Assembly: GCA_947846985.1 (NCBI GenBank)
Contig: CANTUZ010000004.1
Span: 49,825,672 to 49,889,671 of the forward strand
Length of the DNA stretch: 64,000 nt
Direction: 5' to 3'
From: Fratercula arctica
Lineage: Eukaryota > Chordata > Aves > Charadriiformes > Alcidae
Both the position numbers and the translations under genes were made by a program. Shown piece after piece: positions 47,201-59,200 of this stretch (positions are counted from its first letter, which is position 1; each line of letters opens with the position of its first letter). Under the pieces are notes generated by a model that searched no databases, was not told where the DNA came from, and worked only from the letters and a program-made list of their open reading frames with translations.

Positions 47201-50200
47201 TGCCTGAAAAATAAAAACCTGCATATCTTGCTGCAGTTCTTGAGAGCTACCTGCGTTAAAACCAAAATAAAATATTTCCAGGCTCAGCCAGAAACAAGTA
47301 TTGATGTCTAAGAGGAGCAGGCATCTGATGGAAATACTGACACACTTAAGCACTTGGAGCTGCAAACCACACAGAAAGTGAATTATTGCTGGGATGAGCC
47401 AAGCAGTTACGGAGATGAAGTATCTTATCCTTATAAGTGAATACATACAAAAGCATTTTAGCATTGCTGGGCCAGCTGCTCCTCGTTGTGGAAGGTGCTT
47501 CCGAGCTAGTTGCTGCCTTTTTGCTCCTCTGAACAGCTTAAAAATTGCCTCTTTCTCTGTAGCATGTTTGCTGCAAGCAGCAGTGATGATGATGCAAGTG
47601 CCGATCTCCATCAAAAGCATCTCTTGGTGATTCTCAACTCATTACTGCTTTGGCTAAACTAATAAATGATTGGATTTTAGTCATATCTTGGGAGCCCACA
47701 ACGTAGATGATAGACTTCTCCTCTCCAAGAACGTGTTAAAGCTGCAAATGCATTAATCCCTGCTCTGCTGGCAAGTAGCGGAGTGGGCTCCTGTAATCCC
47801 TACACAAGTTAACTCCCAAGTAATTTATACCTATGTCTGCGGTGGATTTTGAAAAGATGCTGTTAATGTCAGATCCCAAATGGGATTTTCCTGTGGGAGA
47901 GCCAGGGCCGGGGGAGGGGGGGGGCAAACCTTTGCAACCTGACTTGCAATAGAAACACATTAGGAAATTTTTTAAAGGACGCATGGGGATAGCTGTTTGC
48001 CAGCAGTGAGGATGGTTTTCTTAGGACCCAGGACTGAGATCCAGGAGATGTGTGTTCGTAGCCCCAGTAAATGTGAAAACCTGCCTTCCTGCAGTGCTGC
48101 TTTGTGGTGGGAGGTTTTTTGAGTGCTTCAATCAAAGCCGCCTGTCCAGATGGAAGAAGCGAGCATGTTAGGAGAGCTCGGTGCCTGCTCCCCTCTGCTG
48201 GATTCCTTATGATTTAGCAATGGGAGATGCAGGATGAAGGTGGTGGCCAAACCCTCGCCCAGGTCCCCAGAAGGGCTCAGCCCATTTACGTTAAACCCTT
48301 CCCAAGCACAGGCTGCGCATACAGCTCCTGCCACTTTGCTCATGCAGCGTGGTTGGAGAGGTAGACTTCTGCAAGTCAATCTGATGGCCGGATGCTTGGC
48401 CTCGGGAAGGGCAACTTCATGTCTCCTTTATGTTCTGGTGGGGGAGGAACTGTCCTTGTTGAGAAGGTGTTGGAAACACAAGGCACTTGCAGCTAGAAGG
48501 TGGGAAGGAGGTTCTGGACACCTAGTGGGAGACATGAGCTCTGGTTCCCTGCTTTAAACTCCAGCTGTTCTCAGCACAGAAGTGAGACGGTCTCCGCTTT
48601 CAGATTTATCATTGTATTTGAACGCTGTATGAGGAATAAGAATAGTAAAATTTCATTCTCCAAAGTCGCAGTTGGGCAAAGGGCTCCAGCACTTAAGTGC
48701 ACATTTAAGTACTTTGTGGAGGTCTCCAAGTTGGGTCCTGTTTATTTTTTAATCCATAAGCATATAAACTGAAATTTGAAAAACTGTTTAAAGAAGCGAG
48801 GTTAAAACCCTTAGTAACATTCTCCTTTTAATTCACCACTCCGTCTTTCCAGATATTACTCCCGGTCAGTAGGAATAAAGTCACTAGGACTGAACTGTGC
48901 ATTTAAGAGACACCAGGGTATCTCTGGAGACTGGCAAGGGAGACTGAGGGCAGAAAAGCCAAAATAAAGTTGTCAGAAACAAGAGGTGACGCTTCTTTCC
49001 ACAGAAGAAGCTTCAAGCCTCAGTCATTCTGCTCTGAGTCTAAAGTGAATTTCCTCTGCATTTCAGCATTCCCTAATTATGTTTTATAAAAATCATTTGT
49101 CACTTTGTCATTAATCCAGGTTCGTTATGGATTTCAAAAAAGAGTGATTTCCTTTTAAATGGCTAAACAGTACATTTTGGGTTGTGCTTAGTCTGGGCTT
49201 GTTTCTGTTTGGTAGGTTTATGATATAAAAGCCAAAATATACAAGTCGTGATCATTTGGCAAACAGCTTGGGTAAAACCGTGTATTTTGTATGGAGGAAT
49301 TGTGCAGCTCCGTGGGGTTTGTTTTCCAGTAGATTAAATTAGCAAGAGCTTCCATCAGAGTCAACAAAGAATCAGTACCCAGTCCTGCGATTGTAAAGCT
49401 GTATACAGGGCTTTTTAATTGGAAGCCAAAGTTGGTACCATTGAAAAAATCCTTATAGTCTAGAAGGAGGAAGAAAAAACCCTGAAAGGAACACTTAAAC
49501 CAGAATATTTCTCAGCCATATTTTCCCCAAGGATATATCCAAGTCGCGAAGGGACCATGGGTGAACACTCAGTGTCACAACAGGTGCTAGTCTAATAGGA
49601 AGAAGATGCTGGAGCTCTGTTTTCTTTTTCTTTTTACTAAAAGTATATGCTTTCAGGGAAAACCTTTTAATTAAAATTAAAAAAAAAAAAAAACAAAACA
49701 AAAAAACAAAAAAAAACCCAACACTCTAAACCTTTGACTGTATGAATACCACAAAATTCTGGCCAAAACCTAAAATATTTGAGTTGGAATTGCTGCCAGG
49801 GTATCACAGGAAAGGTTCTTTGTAACCCCAGTGAGTGTGGGCTTTGCCTGCTGTGGGATGATACTTCCCATGAAATACCACATTTTCAGGCCCCCAGGAT
49901 TCTTCATTTCTACCCTGCAAGGGTATTGACTGAAACATTTTTGTATTTTTAAATTTCCACAAACATAAAAACTTGTGTGATGAGAAAAGCAATACATTTT
50001 TCTCTTATAACCTGCTCTAACTCTCACTTAATGCCGAAAGAGCAGTTTGAAGCCAGTGCCACATCCTCAGGTATTCAGAGCTGCTGTAATTGCATTGATT
50101 TCACAGTCAAATTGTAATCTATGAATATGCTTAATTAGGATCTCTGTCCATATCTGATTACTGTCGGAGATCAAGTCAAGGTGATCTGGGTTTGGATCAT

Positions 50201-53200
50201 GGCATTAGGTTCAGACCAATCTGTTTTGAATTACTTTTTACTTGTTAATTATATAATCATAGCACCAACGTGTCTTCGTTGTGGAACAGGATCCTCTGTG
50301 ATACATACTGTACAAAACCAAGACGACTCTTAGGCTTGGTGGAGTGTACAGTCTCAGAGCCAGGTGTAAGCCAGAAGTTAGAGATAGGGTAATGCCGAGG
50401 GAAAATGTTGGTTACCGTAGACAAGAGGGGGAGAATGGCGTTCTTGCTGTTGATCTAGATGGTTTGAGGGCAACTGTAGAGGGCTATTTTTTCTTTATTA
50501 AACTGGTATAAAGGAGGAATAAACCATTCAATGTCAGGCATGAGTTTATGTCACTAAAATGAGGACCATTTAGAACCACACTTTCAACGTGCCTCATGTT
50601 CCTCCATAGGGAGACTTATGAACTTGAACATTTCCTCGTGTCGTTATCCTACAGTGAAACAAAATTCTCCAGCCCATGGCAGTGTTCACTGTCATCACTT
50701 GTGGAACAAACTGCCACAGCTGGTAGATAGACTGAAGAAATAGGTATTTCAGCTTTTGTGCTCCATCTTTGATTCTGTACTTCGTTGCACAGAGTAACTC
50801 CAGTGAGCTAGTGGTGGGTTCATTTATTTCAGCTGTTCCAGACTGCATCTTCTGTCCTTTTCTCCCTTGTTTGCTTCAGCCCACAGAGGTTGCCTTTGGG
50901 CCATGCAGAGTCATTTGAGAAATTGGGTTTATCCCCATTTCTGCTCGTTGTATCCCTTCCTTGCTGGGTCTCGCAGGAGTTGTGGACTGTCAGGAATAAA
51001 GACAGTGAGATCCAGAGACTGAACTGTGAACTTTCAGCACACATACTTATTTCTGCCAGATCACCCTAACATGCAACACTGGGTATTTTAATGACCCTAC
51101 AAAGAAGTCTGTGCTGTTGTGATGTACGTGATGGGGTGGCTGTGTTTTGGTCACTATGAGGTTGCAACCATCCTTGTAGATCAGCTAGAGACCCGACTGT
51201 AGTGTGCACAGCTGTCTTTTTTTCTGCATTGCTACCTGCCTGGGGAAGGCAAGCCTTACCTCTGGCAAGGAGGAGCTCTGGGCACATGGAAGCATCAGTA
51301 GGGCAAATATAAGATACATTTCTTATTTAAATGTTCTTTCACTCTCCAACACCTGCTCTTTCTTACTCATTTCCATTTCTTTCTCCCTTTGCAGAATACT
51401 TGAGGAGTGAGACCACCTTTCTGGAAGAGTTGGTGTTTGGAAGTGGAGATACCATTGAACTTTCCTGTAACACCCAAGGCTCTTCTGTGTCCGTTTTCTG
51501 GTTTAAGGATGGTATCGGGATTGCACCTACCAACAGAACTCATATTGGACAAAAACTGTTGAAGATAATAAATGTGTCCTATGATGACTCGGGGCTGTAT
51601 AGTTGCAAGCCAAGGCATTCCAACGAGGTCCTGGGGAACTTTACAGTCAGAGTTACAGGTACGTGCAGAAATACAACTGTCTCAGTACTTTTTTTTATTT
51701 TTACTTCAAATTTTTGCGCCTTCACATGTTCAGCACAGCTGGTGTTTTGCGGTCTTCACCGGTACTTGGTAGGTCTCTACCTCCCTGGTAACTCCTGGCA
51801 GTGATTAGACTGACAAAACAAACCAACTGAAGAATGCTTGCGTGTCCGTACCAAATGTTAAAGCCTGATGTTAATACTGAGAGAGACTTAGAAATGGTGC
51901 TAGTCAGATTAAACCCCAAATCCCCCTTAACACTCAAATAGATGCAATGCTACATGTGCCTTTGAAGTCTTTTGTGAGTGAGTGAACTGTGGCTCAGGGA
52001 GGTTAAGTGACTTTTTCCACTTTATGTGACAAATCACTGGCAAAAATTGCATGTAAAAGCTGGAGGTTCCTGAAAACTGTTTCCCTCTTGTAGCTGATAA
52101 ATCTCTTCCCTCCATCACAGTTATCACAAATTACTAGTTTGTTTCGGAAGTAGCTTATCTGTAAACTGTGTATATCTCGAATATGTGCTTCATCAAAGGT
52201 ACTTATTGGGATTCATATATTGCAAACAAGTGCTGTGTTAGCACTTGTCATTAGCTTGACCGTATTTTCTGTGATTAGGACAACGGGAGAGAACAGCTAC
52301 AAGCTGACCAAACCTGGATCACTAAACAGAGAGTGCCAGAAAAATCTGTTGTTCCCAGATAGGTAACCGCTAGCTCTGAGATCATCTCCATGATTTCAGG
52401 CTGCTGCGTTGGTAGATGGATGCCCATCACTGTGAGCAGATAGAAAGCCTCCTGATCACACAGATTAAAAGCCTGAATTTTCAGAAGAATTAACCCCTTG
52501 TGGATCTAAGGTTTTGAAAACTTTCCTTTCCCCTTGCACTGTTGGAGCTTTTTCAGGCATCCACAAGCAGTAGGTCCTTGCCTCCAAGAGTTGAGTTCCC
52601 TCAAAAAGTAAAGGGGCTCCGTTTGAAAACCAAACACAGAGATGTTTGGGATCATAAATCATTCCATAAAGGGCTTTCTCGTGCCAGAAATAGGATTTTG
52701 TGTAAGTGAGAGAATCAAACCATCGTGAGAATAAAAGCTTGTTTCAGCAAGCCGTCACCAACATCTGCTTTTCATTGAATGTTACTGGAGATTGCTGTGA
52801 ATGCTTCAAGGTCATATCAATTAAATGGTTAAAGAAGTATTTGGCCCTTGAAAGGCTTTCTTTAACTAGGTACGATTATTGGAACTATCCAAGGAACTGC
52901 AGGTTGTTAGAAACGTTACTCTCTTTTTTTTTTTAAGTGACATTAAAATGCTTTTGAGTTCAAGGGGCAGCAGGGAGGCAGAAGAGGGCAGCTGGTTACA
53001 CGCTCAAATGAAACAGCTGCCAGCCCCAAAAGTTCGTAAAGTGAGAAATTGTTTTTAATAGTGGAAGGGCTGATAATCCTCTGCTTTTAAAAAGTTTAAG
53101 CCCCTGTGTTTTTCCTCTTCACTAATAATAGCTAATAACAGCTTAAGAACAAGCGAGTAACCTGAACCTGCTTTCTGACAGCATTATGAGTCTTTGATTC

Positions 53201-56200
53201 TATTAGCCCACTGTCATTACCACCAAAGTGCTGGTAATGTGGGAGTCTCCGTTTTAGCTGTCAGCAGCACTTGTTTTAAACTTTGAAGCCCTGCTTTATG
53301 TGGCAATGGTGGCGCCTCTCATGTGCGCAGACATTTCTTCATAATTAGTATTGATTGCTCAGCGTGGCACTGCGGAGATCGAGATTGTTATCGGAGATTT
53401 GTGGTTTGTGTTCCCACTTCTTAGAGGTAACGCCAGCAATTAGATCGGGTATCTGGTCGGGTGTTCATGTGGATACCTAATGTTCGGGGCTGGAGTTGTT
53501 CTCTGTGTTAAACTGGTTTAAGTCTGTACTAACAAACTGGAATTGCTCTGATCCATGTTCTTAAGTGAGCAAAACTAGGCTGGTATATTCAGAATAGCTG
53601 ATACTCACTCCAGTCCCATTTTGAGAAATGCTTCCAGGTTGTAGGAGCATATCAGGATTTTCCTACGTGGGACCATGAGTTTTCAGTCTGCAACAAATTG
53701 ACTCTTCTGCAGCGACTCTCAGTGTGCGCAGTGAGATGCTGAAGGCAGAGCAAGGAGATGCTGGAGCTGGCGTTTCAGGGTTGAAAACCAGGTTGATTAA
53801 TAGCAGTGTTTGATCTTTTTAAAATGCCTCCCTTGACAGACGTGGGCTTGAGTGTTTTGCTAGTTTACAAAAAGAAACGTACTGTCCTCTTAAAACCTGA
53901 GTGCTTGAAGAGGGTCACAAATAGCAGCTGCGTGCCCAAACTGCTCTCCAGCCCAGTTGGCAGAAGCTCCATTTCTGCAACCATTTCACGCACAGAACAG
54001 CCTTTGGATTTAGCAGCACCCCTGTGACGAGCACAGACTGCAGGCTGGTACCAGTGAAAAGAGCTTTCAAAATACCCAAGAGTAAACTCTAAAAAACAGG
54101 TGACTAAAAAAATCAAGCCCCTTTCCGTTCATAATTAAAGCCCTTTTGAGAATAGCATCTACGAATTCTTGCTGATGCCAATACTCATCAGCTTCTGAAA
54201 AGGATTACTATTTTAGTGAATGATCAACAAATAGCTTACAAATATTTAGTCACCTTCTGAAAAAGGTGATGTTTTAGTAACCTGAATAGAACAGTAGCTC
54301 TGAACGTGGGGTATTTGGTCTTAAAACCTAAGCTGCATCTCTCATCTGAAACACAAACAAGGTCAAAGACTTCCCTCAGTCTTGTGGAAATGTTTTTGAA
54401 TTGGTTTAAAAATTGATTCTGCTCCTCTGGTCATGATTGGTTCATTGGAAACCAGAGGAAAACTATAATCACATGTTAACGTGTGAGTAACCAAATCTGA
54501 GTGCAGGGCTGAGAACGTGCTGGCTTCTCTGTCGGTGCTGGTGGGGATTTGGCTCAGTTTCTGCCTTCGCCAGGACTTGAGTAAACCTGCTGGTGCAGCC
54601 AAAACATCTAAACATCCACTTCACTTTCAGCAAGCCCCATGGCATTTCCCTAGTTCTGCTGCCAGCAGGACCTCAACTGGGGATTTGCAGTTGCATACGT
54701 CCTTGAAGTCTTCCTTGAGACTTTGCCAAAGAGAAGGTGCACAGCACGATGCACCGCTGAAGTCTAAAGCAGGGAGATGATTCCTGTGTTGCTTGCTCCT
54801 GTAGATGGTGAATATGTCTGGGAAGTCCTTCCAGATTTTGCAGAGAAGTACTATTTGTTGTTACCTTCCCCTACCTGTTTTATGTTTTCTTTATTTTTTC
54901 CCTCTTTTTTCCCCTTTTTTTTCTCTCTCTCTCCCCCCCCCCCCCCCCCCCCTTTTTTTTTACCTCCACTGAGTTATTCAGAGAACAGCAGAAAACTCAA
55001 GTGCATCTTAAAATGAAGGAGATTCTGCCTGGCTTGGTCTAAAGGCCTAAAGTACTGCTTTGCATTTCTGGCCACATGCTGAACACTCATAAAGTTTCTT
55101 ATTTTCTAATGTTTAAGGCCAAGTTCTTTTACCACTGTCTCAGAATATAAAGGTTGCTGGGTTGTTAGCATTTTGTCTTTATTTAAAAAAGAAATTCCTG
55201 GAGATTATATGAAGTCAGACATGCTAAATCTTCTAGAGACCGGATTGTACTAAATCATCTAAACTAAATCAAACACAAAGTTGCTATTTTGTCATGGGAT
55301 TTACATTTACAGTAGTTGTTTGTTGGGGAAAAGGCTCTGAGGCTTCGTTGTGGACAGCTTGGAGAAGGTGAGATGTTAGACCACATTAAGAGAAACAATT
55401 CAGGATGCTTTGGGGAGATACAGATGGAAAATTCCCACCTGTTAACCTGGATTCAGTTACAGCATCAAGGTGCCTCTGTAGGAGGAATATAATCGAAGGG
55501 AACTGGTTCACGGAGTAGCCATCAACATGTCTATTGAGAGGTTTGATTGCAAGGGGAATTTTTAAAAGCTTTGGTCTGAGTGGTTTAGTTAGAGTTACGA
55601 GGGGAGACATTGCAGGGGTGTACTGAGTTAAAAGAAAAATGCAGGGAAGGTGAATTAGGAACACTGACCTGTCATTTGGAGACTTGGTGAAATAAAAAGT
55701 TCTTCAGAGTGAATGCTGGAGGGGAAAAAAAAACAGGGTAGAGCTTGTTCTGCAAAAAGAAACTTCCCCTTTTGGAATTGCTTTTGTATTTATGAGGAGA
55801 AGAGCACTTCGCACAGGGAGAAGTATTTGGCATTGGACCCTGATCTTTGGTGGCAGAGCACGGGCAAACTCATGACACCTCTCTCCCAGTTCAGAAAGCT
55901 CCTGGCTGGTTGTCCGTGTGCCGGCAGTGTGGGAGGGACAGGCTGGTGGAGCTGCAGGGAGGGGGGACCTGTCACTCAGATGTCCTCCCTCTCTGGAGCC
56001 CACCATCAGCAGCCTCGTCCGATGTGGTGTCCCCATGTGCCGTCCTCTTTCTGCTTCACTTCTTTCTCCTTCTCCTAGATTCCCCTTCATCGGGTGATGA
56101 TGAAGATGACGACGATGAGTCAGAAGATACAGGTAATTTGTTTTTCTGGGGTACAGAGACCTTTCCTTTTAAAGAGATGTGGCTCCCAAGTGGAATGGTT

Positions 56201-59200
56201 CATCTGGATGTTCGGATAGCAGGTCTTCATCCATGTTGAAATCGGTGACCTTAGGATGGGGAGGGCAAACTCTCTGGATGTGATGATGTTTATCTAGAAA
56301 TTTAGAAATAGCTGCCAGTGTGATACTGCTCCTATAATACCTTTACAGTAGCAGTAGCGTGATTTTTTTTTTTTTGAGACTTGATTTGGCGAATTTGCCT
56401 TGATGAGCTGGAGTTATACATTCTCCTTGCCTGTAAATCCAGAAAAACCCACTTTTATATATATATTTTTTTTTTTTTTTTTTTTTACTACACTGACATT
56501 ACAGCAGTTTTACACCATTGCAAACCGTGGCCTGCTTTATTTTTAGCTGTTTTAATTCTGGTCCTTACCAGCCTCTTAGCTGGAGGCAAAGCATAAAATT
56601 TATGCTAGCCAGGGGCCAGATTTACTGATGCCATAAGCGGGAGCAACCCCTTTGGCTTTGCTGGCTTTTTTTCACTCACATGGGGAAGGGAGCCCTAGGA
56701 CAGAGCCTCTCGGTGCTTTTACACTGAATCCCTTTCAATCCCAGTGCTTGTTTCTTTAAGTGCAATAGCATTAATCAGGATCACTACATGCTTCAGAGGC
56801 GTTAGTGTTGTGTTTTATTATGCTCTTTGTATTTCTGCAAAGCGAGCTTCCTGTATGTATGTGTTTTTAATAAATAAATGCCTTGCATTTGAACTCCCAA
56901 TCAGCTATGTACATTGGCAGAAGTTCAACATGCCTGGAAAATTTCTCCTGCCCATAGCGTTGGACATGCAGGACTTTAAAACAGGTCTCCCACTGTAATA
57001 AACTCATACCGCTGTGTTGTGCAGTATGTGGACAGTAATGGTGAGTTACGGTGCCAGGCGACCCATCGGCAGCAGTTAGTGGTTTTCTGATAGCTTCTAA
57101 TTAAGGGCCTGATCCTGCGAGGTGACAGGCACCTTTGCAGAGATGCTCCGGTCTCCTGATGCCTGCTGAAGCCTGGTAGAGGCATAGCAAGGGTTAGGTT
57201 TGGTCAGGATTTGTTCCTGCTGCAGAGCAGCTTCTGATGAGCACAATTAATAGTTCTGTACTTTTTTTTTAATGTGGTTTGTAGTAAAGTCCATCTCTTA
57301 GCAACAGGTATCACAAAACATCAGCTGGTTTATGGTACAGAAAGACGCATTTCTCTTCACTGAAAAGGAAAACACACGTTTCACCACATGTATTTATAGC
57401 CTGCATTCTGGGTCGTCTTGACTTCAAGGCTGTCTCTTTTTTTAGACCTGAAGGTAACAACTGGCTTTGCTTAAAGGTCTCGTTATAAAAAGTTGGATTC
57501 TCTTCTGCTTTAAAATCAGTTGATTAGCTTAATGTGCCAGCATGGTGAAATCTCATGGCGTGTTATGATGTGGATGTGTTTTACATTGCTTTGTTTGATG
57601 TCAGACCCTCCAGACCCTCTGGTTAACCTTCACAGGTCTTCTCTTGAGTCTGGGCAGATGTGTTGTTAATCCCAGCACCGCCGCCACTGGGACATCCCAA
57701 CGGGAGCAGGAGCTGCAGGACCATCCCAGGCACGCAGACACATGAGTGTAGCCAGTGCCGTGGCCTATAGGCAGCCCAAAGACCTGTGTCCTCCATCTCT
57801 TGCAGCAAAACAAAACCCTGCTAATGAGGTGTATGAGCCCCTGCTTGGCCATCAGATGTAGCCATGGTGGCTAGTTATCGGGGTGAAGGCAATAAAGACG
57901 CTTTCATGCACAAAAAAAAATATAACCAAGAGTTATTCATATTTAGAGGGAGGTAATCCATCCAGGATTGGTTCATTGCGTGTTGCCATACTGCACGTCA
58001 CTGAATAAAACCTTGTCTCCTGGCCCCTTGCAGTGATAAGTTAATTTTCTGTCTTACTTGTCTTGTTCAAGCGTTTCTTATCCTTGTATTTAGAGAAGAG
58101 CTTGGAGAGCTGATTCCAATAGTGTCATGAGTTTGAAGCCAGTCTTGTTAATTTTGGGGTTTTGACCCAAAATTGTTGAATGACAGGAGCTGGAAATACC
58201 AAAGCTAGAGAATGAGAGAAAATCTGTCCCAGAAGAAATTAATATTTAGTGCAAAACCCCTTGGAGAGCACAGAGACAGACCCTCTGTGTGGAGTGCCCT
58301 GCTCTGCTCGCCCTCCTTTAAGCATCCTCTCCATAGCGCAGTACAGAAACGGGGCATCCCTTGGGGATGGGCGGCAGGAAAGAAGAAAGAGGAACTTGAG
58401 CAGCTTCAAACCATCAGCCTGGTTGTTGCAGCCTTGTCACAAACCGCGATCCACCTTTGCAAAAAGAGGCTTTCCAATACCTCTGTTCTCTACAGCTGTT
58501 TTTCCTGGCCCTGAAACAAAAACAAAACTCCCTTTTCACACACTGCTCTTCTGCCCCAGTGCTCCCTACCCCTCTGTATCTGTTTGTTTGGAGCCCCCGC
58601 TGTGTAGCCCCAGCACCTTCAAAGAACCCCTATAATCTCCAATTAAATCTGGCTGTGTACTCGGAGGCGTCAGCTGGGGAAATTACACAATTAGGGTTGA
58701 TTCTGTCTGCCACAGAATTTTGTGGCAGCTCCTAATTGCTAAATGAGCGCTCGGCTGTATTAATTATTCCAAGTATCGCTCTCGGTTTTTTTTTTAATTG
58801 GTCATTCCAGTTGGATGGGTGGCCGATGTCTTTGACGAACAAAACAGACCGTCGGGTTTAGTGTTTGATGATGGGAAAGGGCCAGTGATAATGTTTGCGG
58901 GTCCCTTTTTTTTCACACCTGCGCATACAGAATTGTTGCTCATAATTAATTTAGAGAGAGCGGGTCTCGAAATTTTTCCTGTCTTTCATCCTTCCTCCTT
59001 CCTCACTCCCAAAACTCTCTGGAGCTTTGCAAGCTTTTCTTGAAAACAGGAGTTAGCAACATTTTCACCCCCTTAAAAAGTGGTAATGAAAGGACTCTGG
59101 GGGCACAGCAAACGGAAAGCAGTGATGTTTTGTTCGCTGCTCTTGCGAGTGAGAACAAAGGCACCGTTTTCAATGTGTGGACACTTTCTTCCAGTTCCAG

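Larger units (their letters stand above)
29219..51394 (+). other. FGFR3: FGFR3 intron 2 (22 kb)
   Basis: Large first coding intron. The donor GTAAGG is followed 58 bases later by a 24-base G run. The acceptor TTTCTCCCTTTGCAG is strong. Contents seen: the rest of the CpG island, simple repeats (T-runs, C/T tract at 31.6 kb, poly-A at 43.96 kb, AT-rich tract at 45.4 kb, A-rich tract at 49.7 kb), MIR-like and MITE-like pieces, and a 356-codon minus-strand open frame at 46,550-47,620. No exon of another gene is recognised. Long AT-rich, repeat-poor stretches such as 40.9-42.1 kb may include conserved regulatory DNA. Confidence 0.85.
51659..56078 (+). other. FGFR3: FGFR3 intron 3 (4.4 kb)
   Basis: Begins GTACGTG and ends in a C/T-rich tract and CTCCTAG. 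It holds a minus-strand MIR-like SINE, a CpG-retaining segment at about 53,040-53,490 that may be conserved, and a poly-C/poly-T tract near 54,900-54,961. No exon is recognised inside. Confidence 0.85.
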
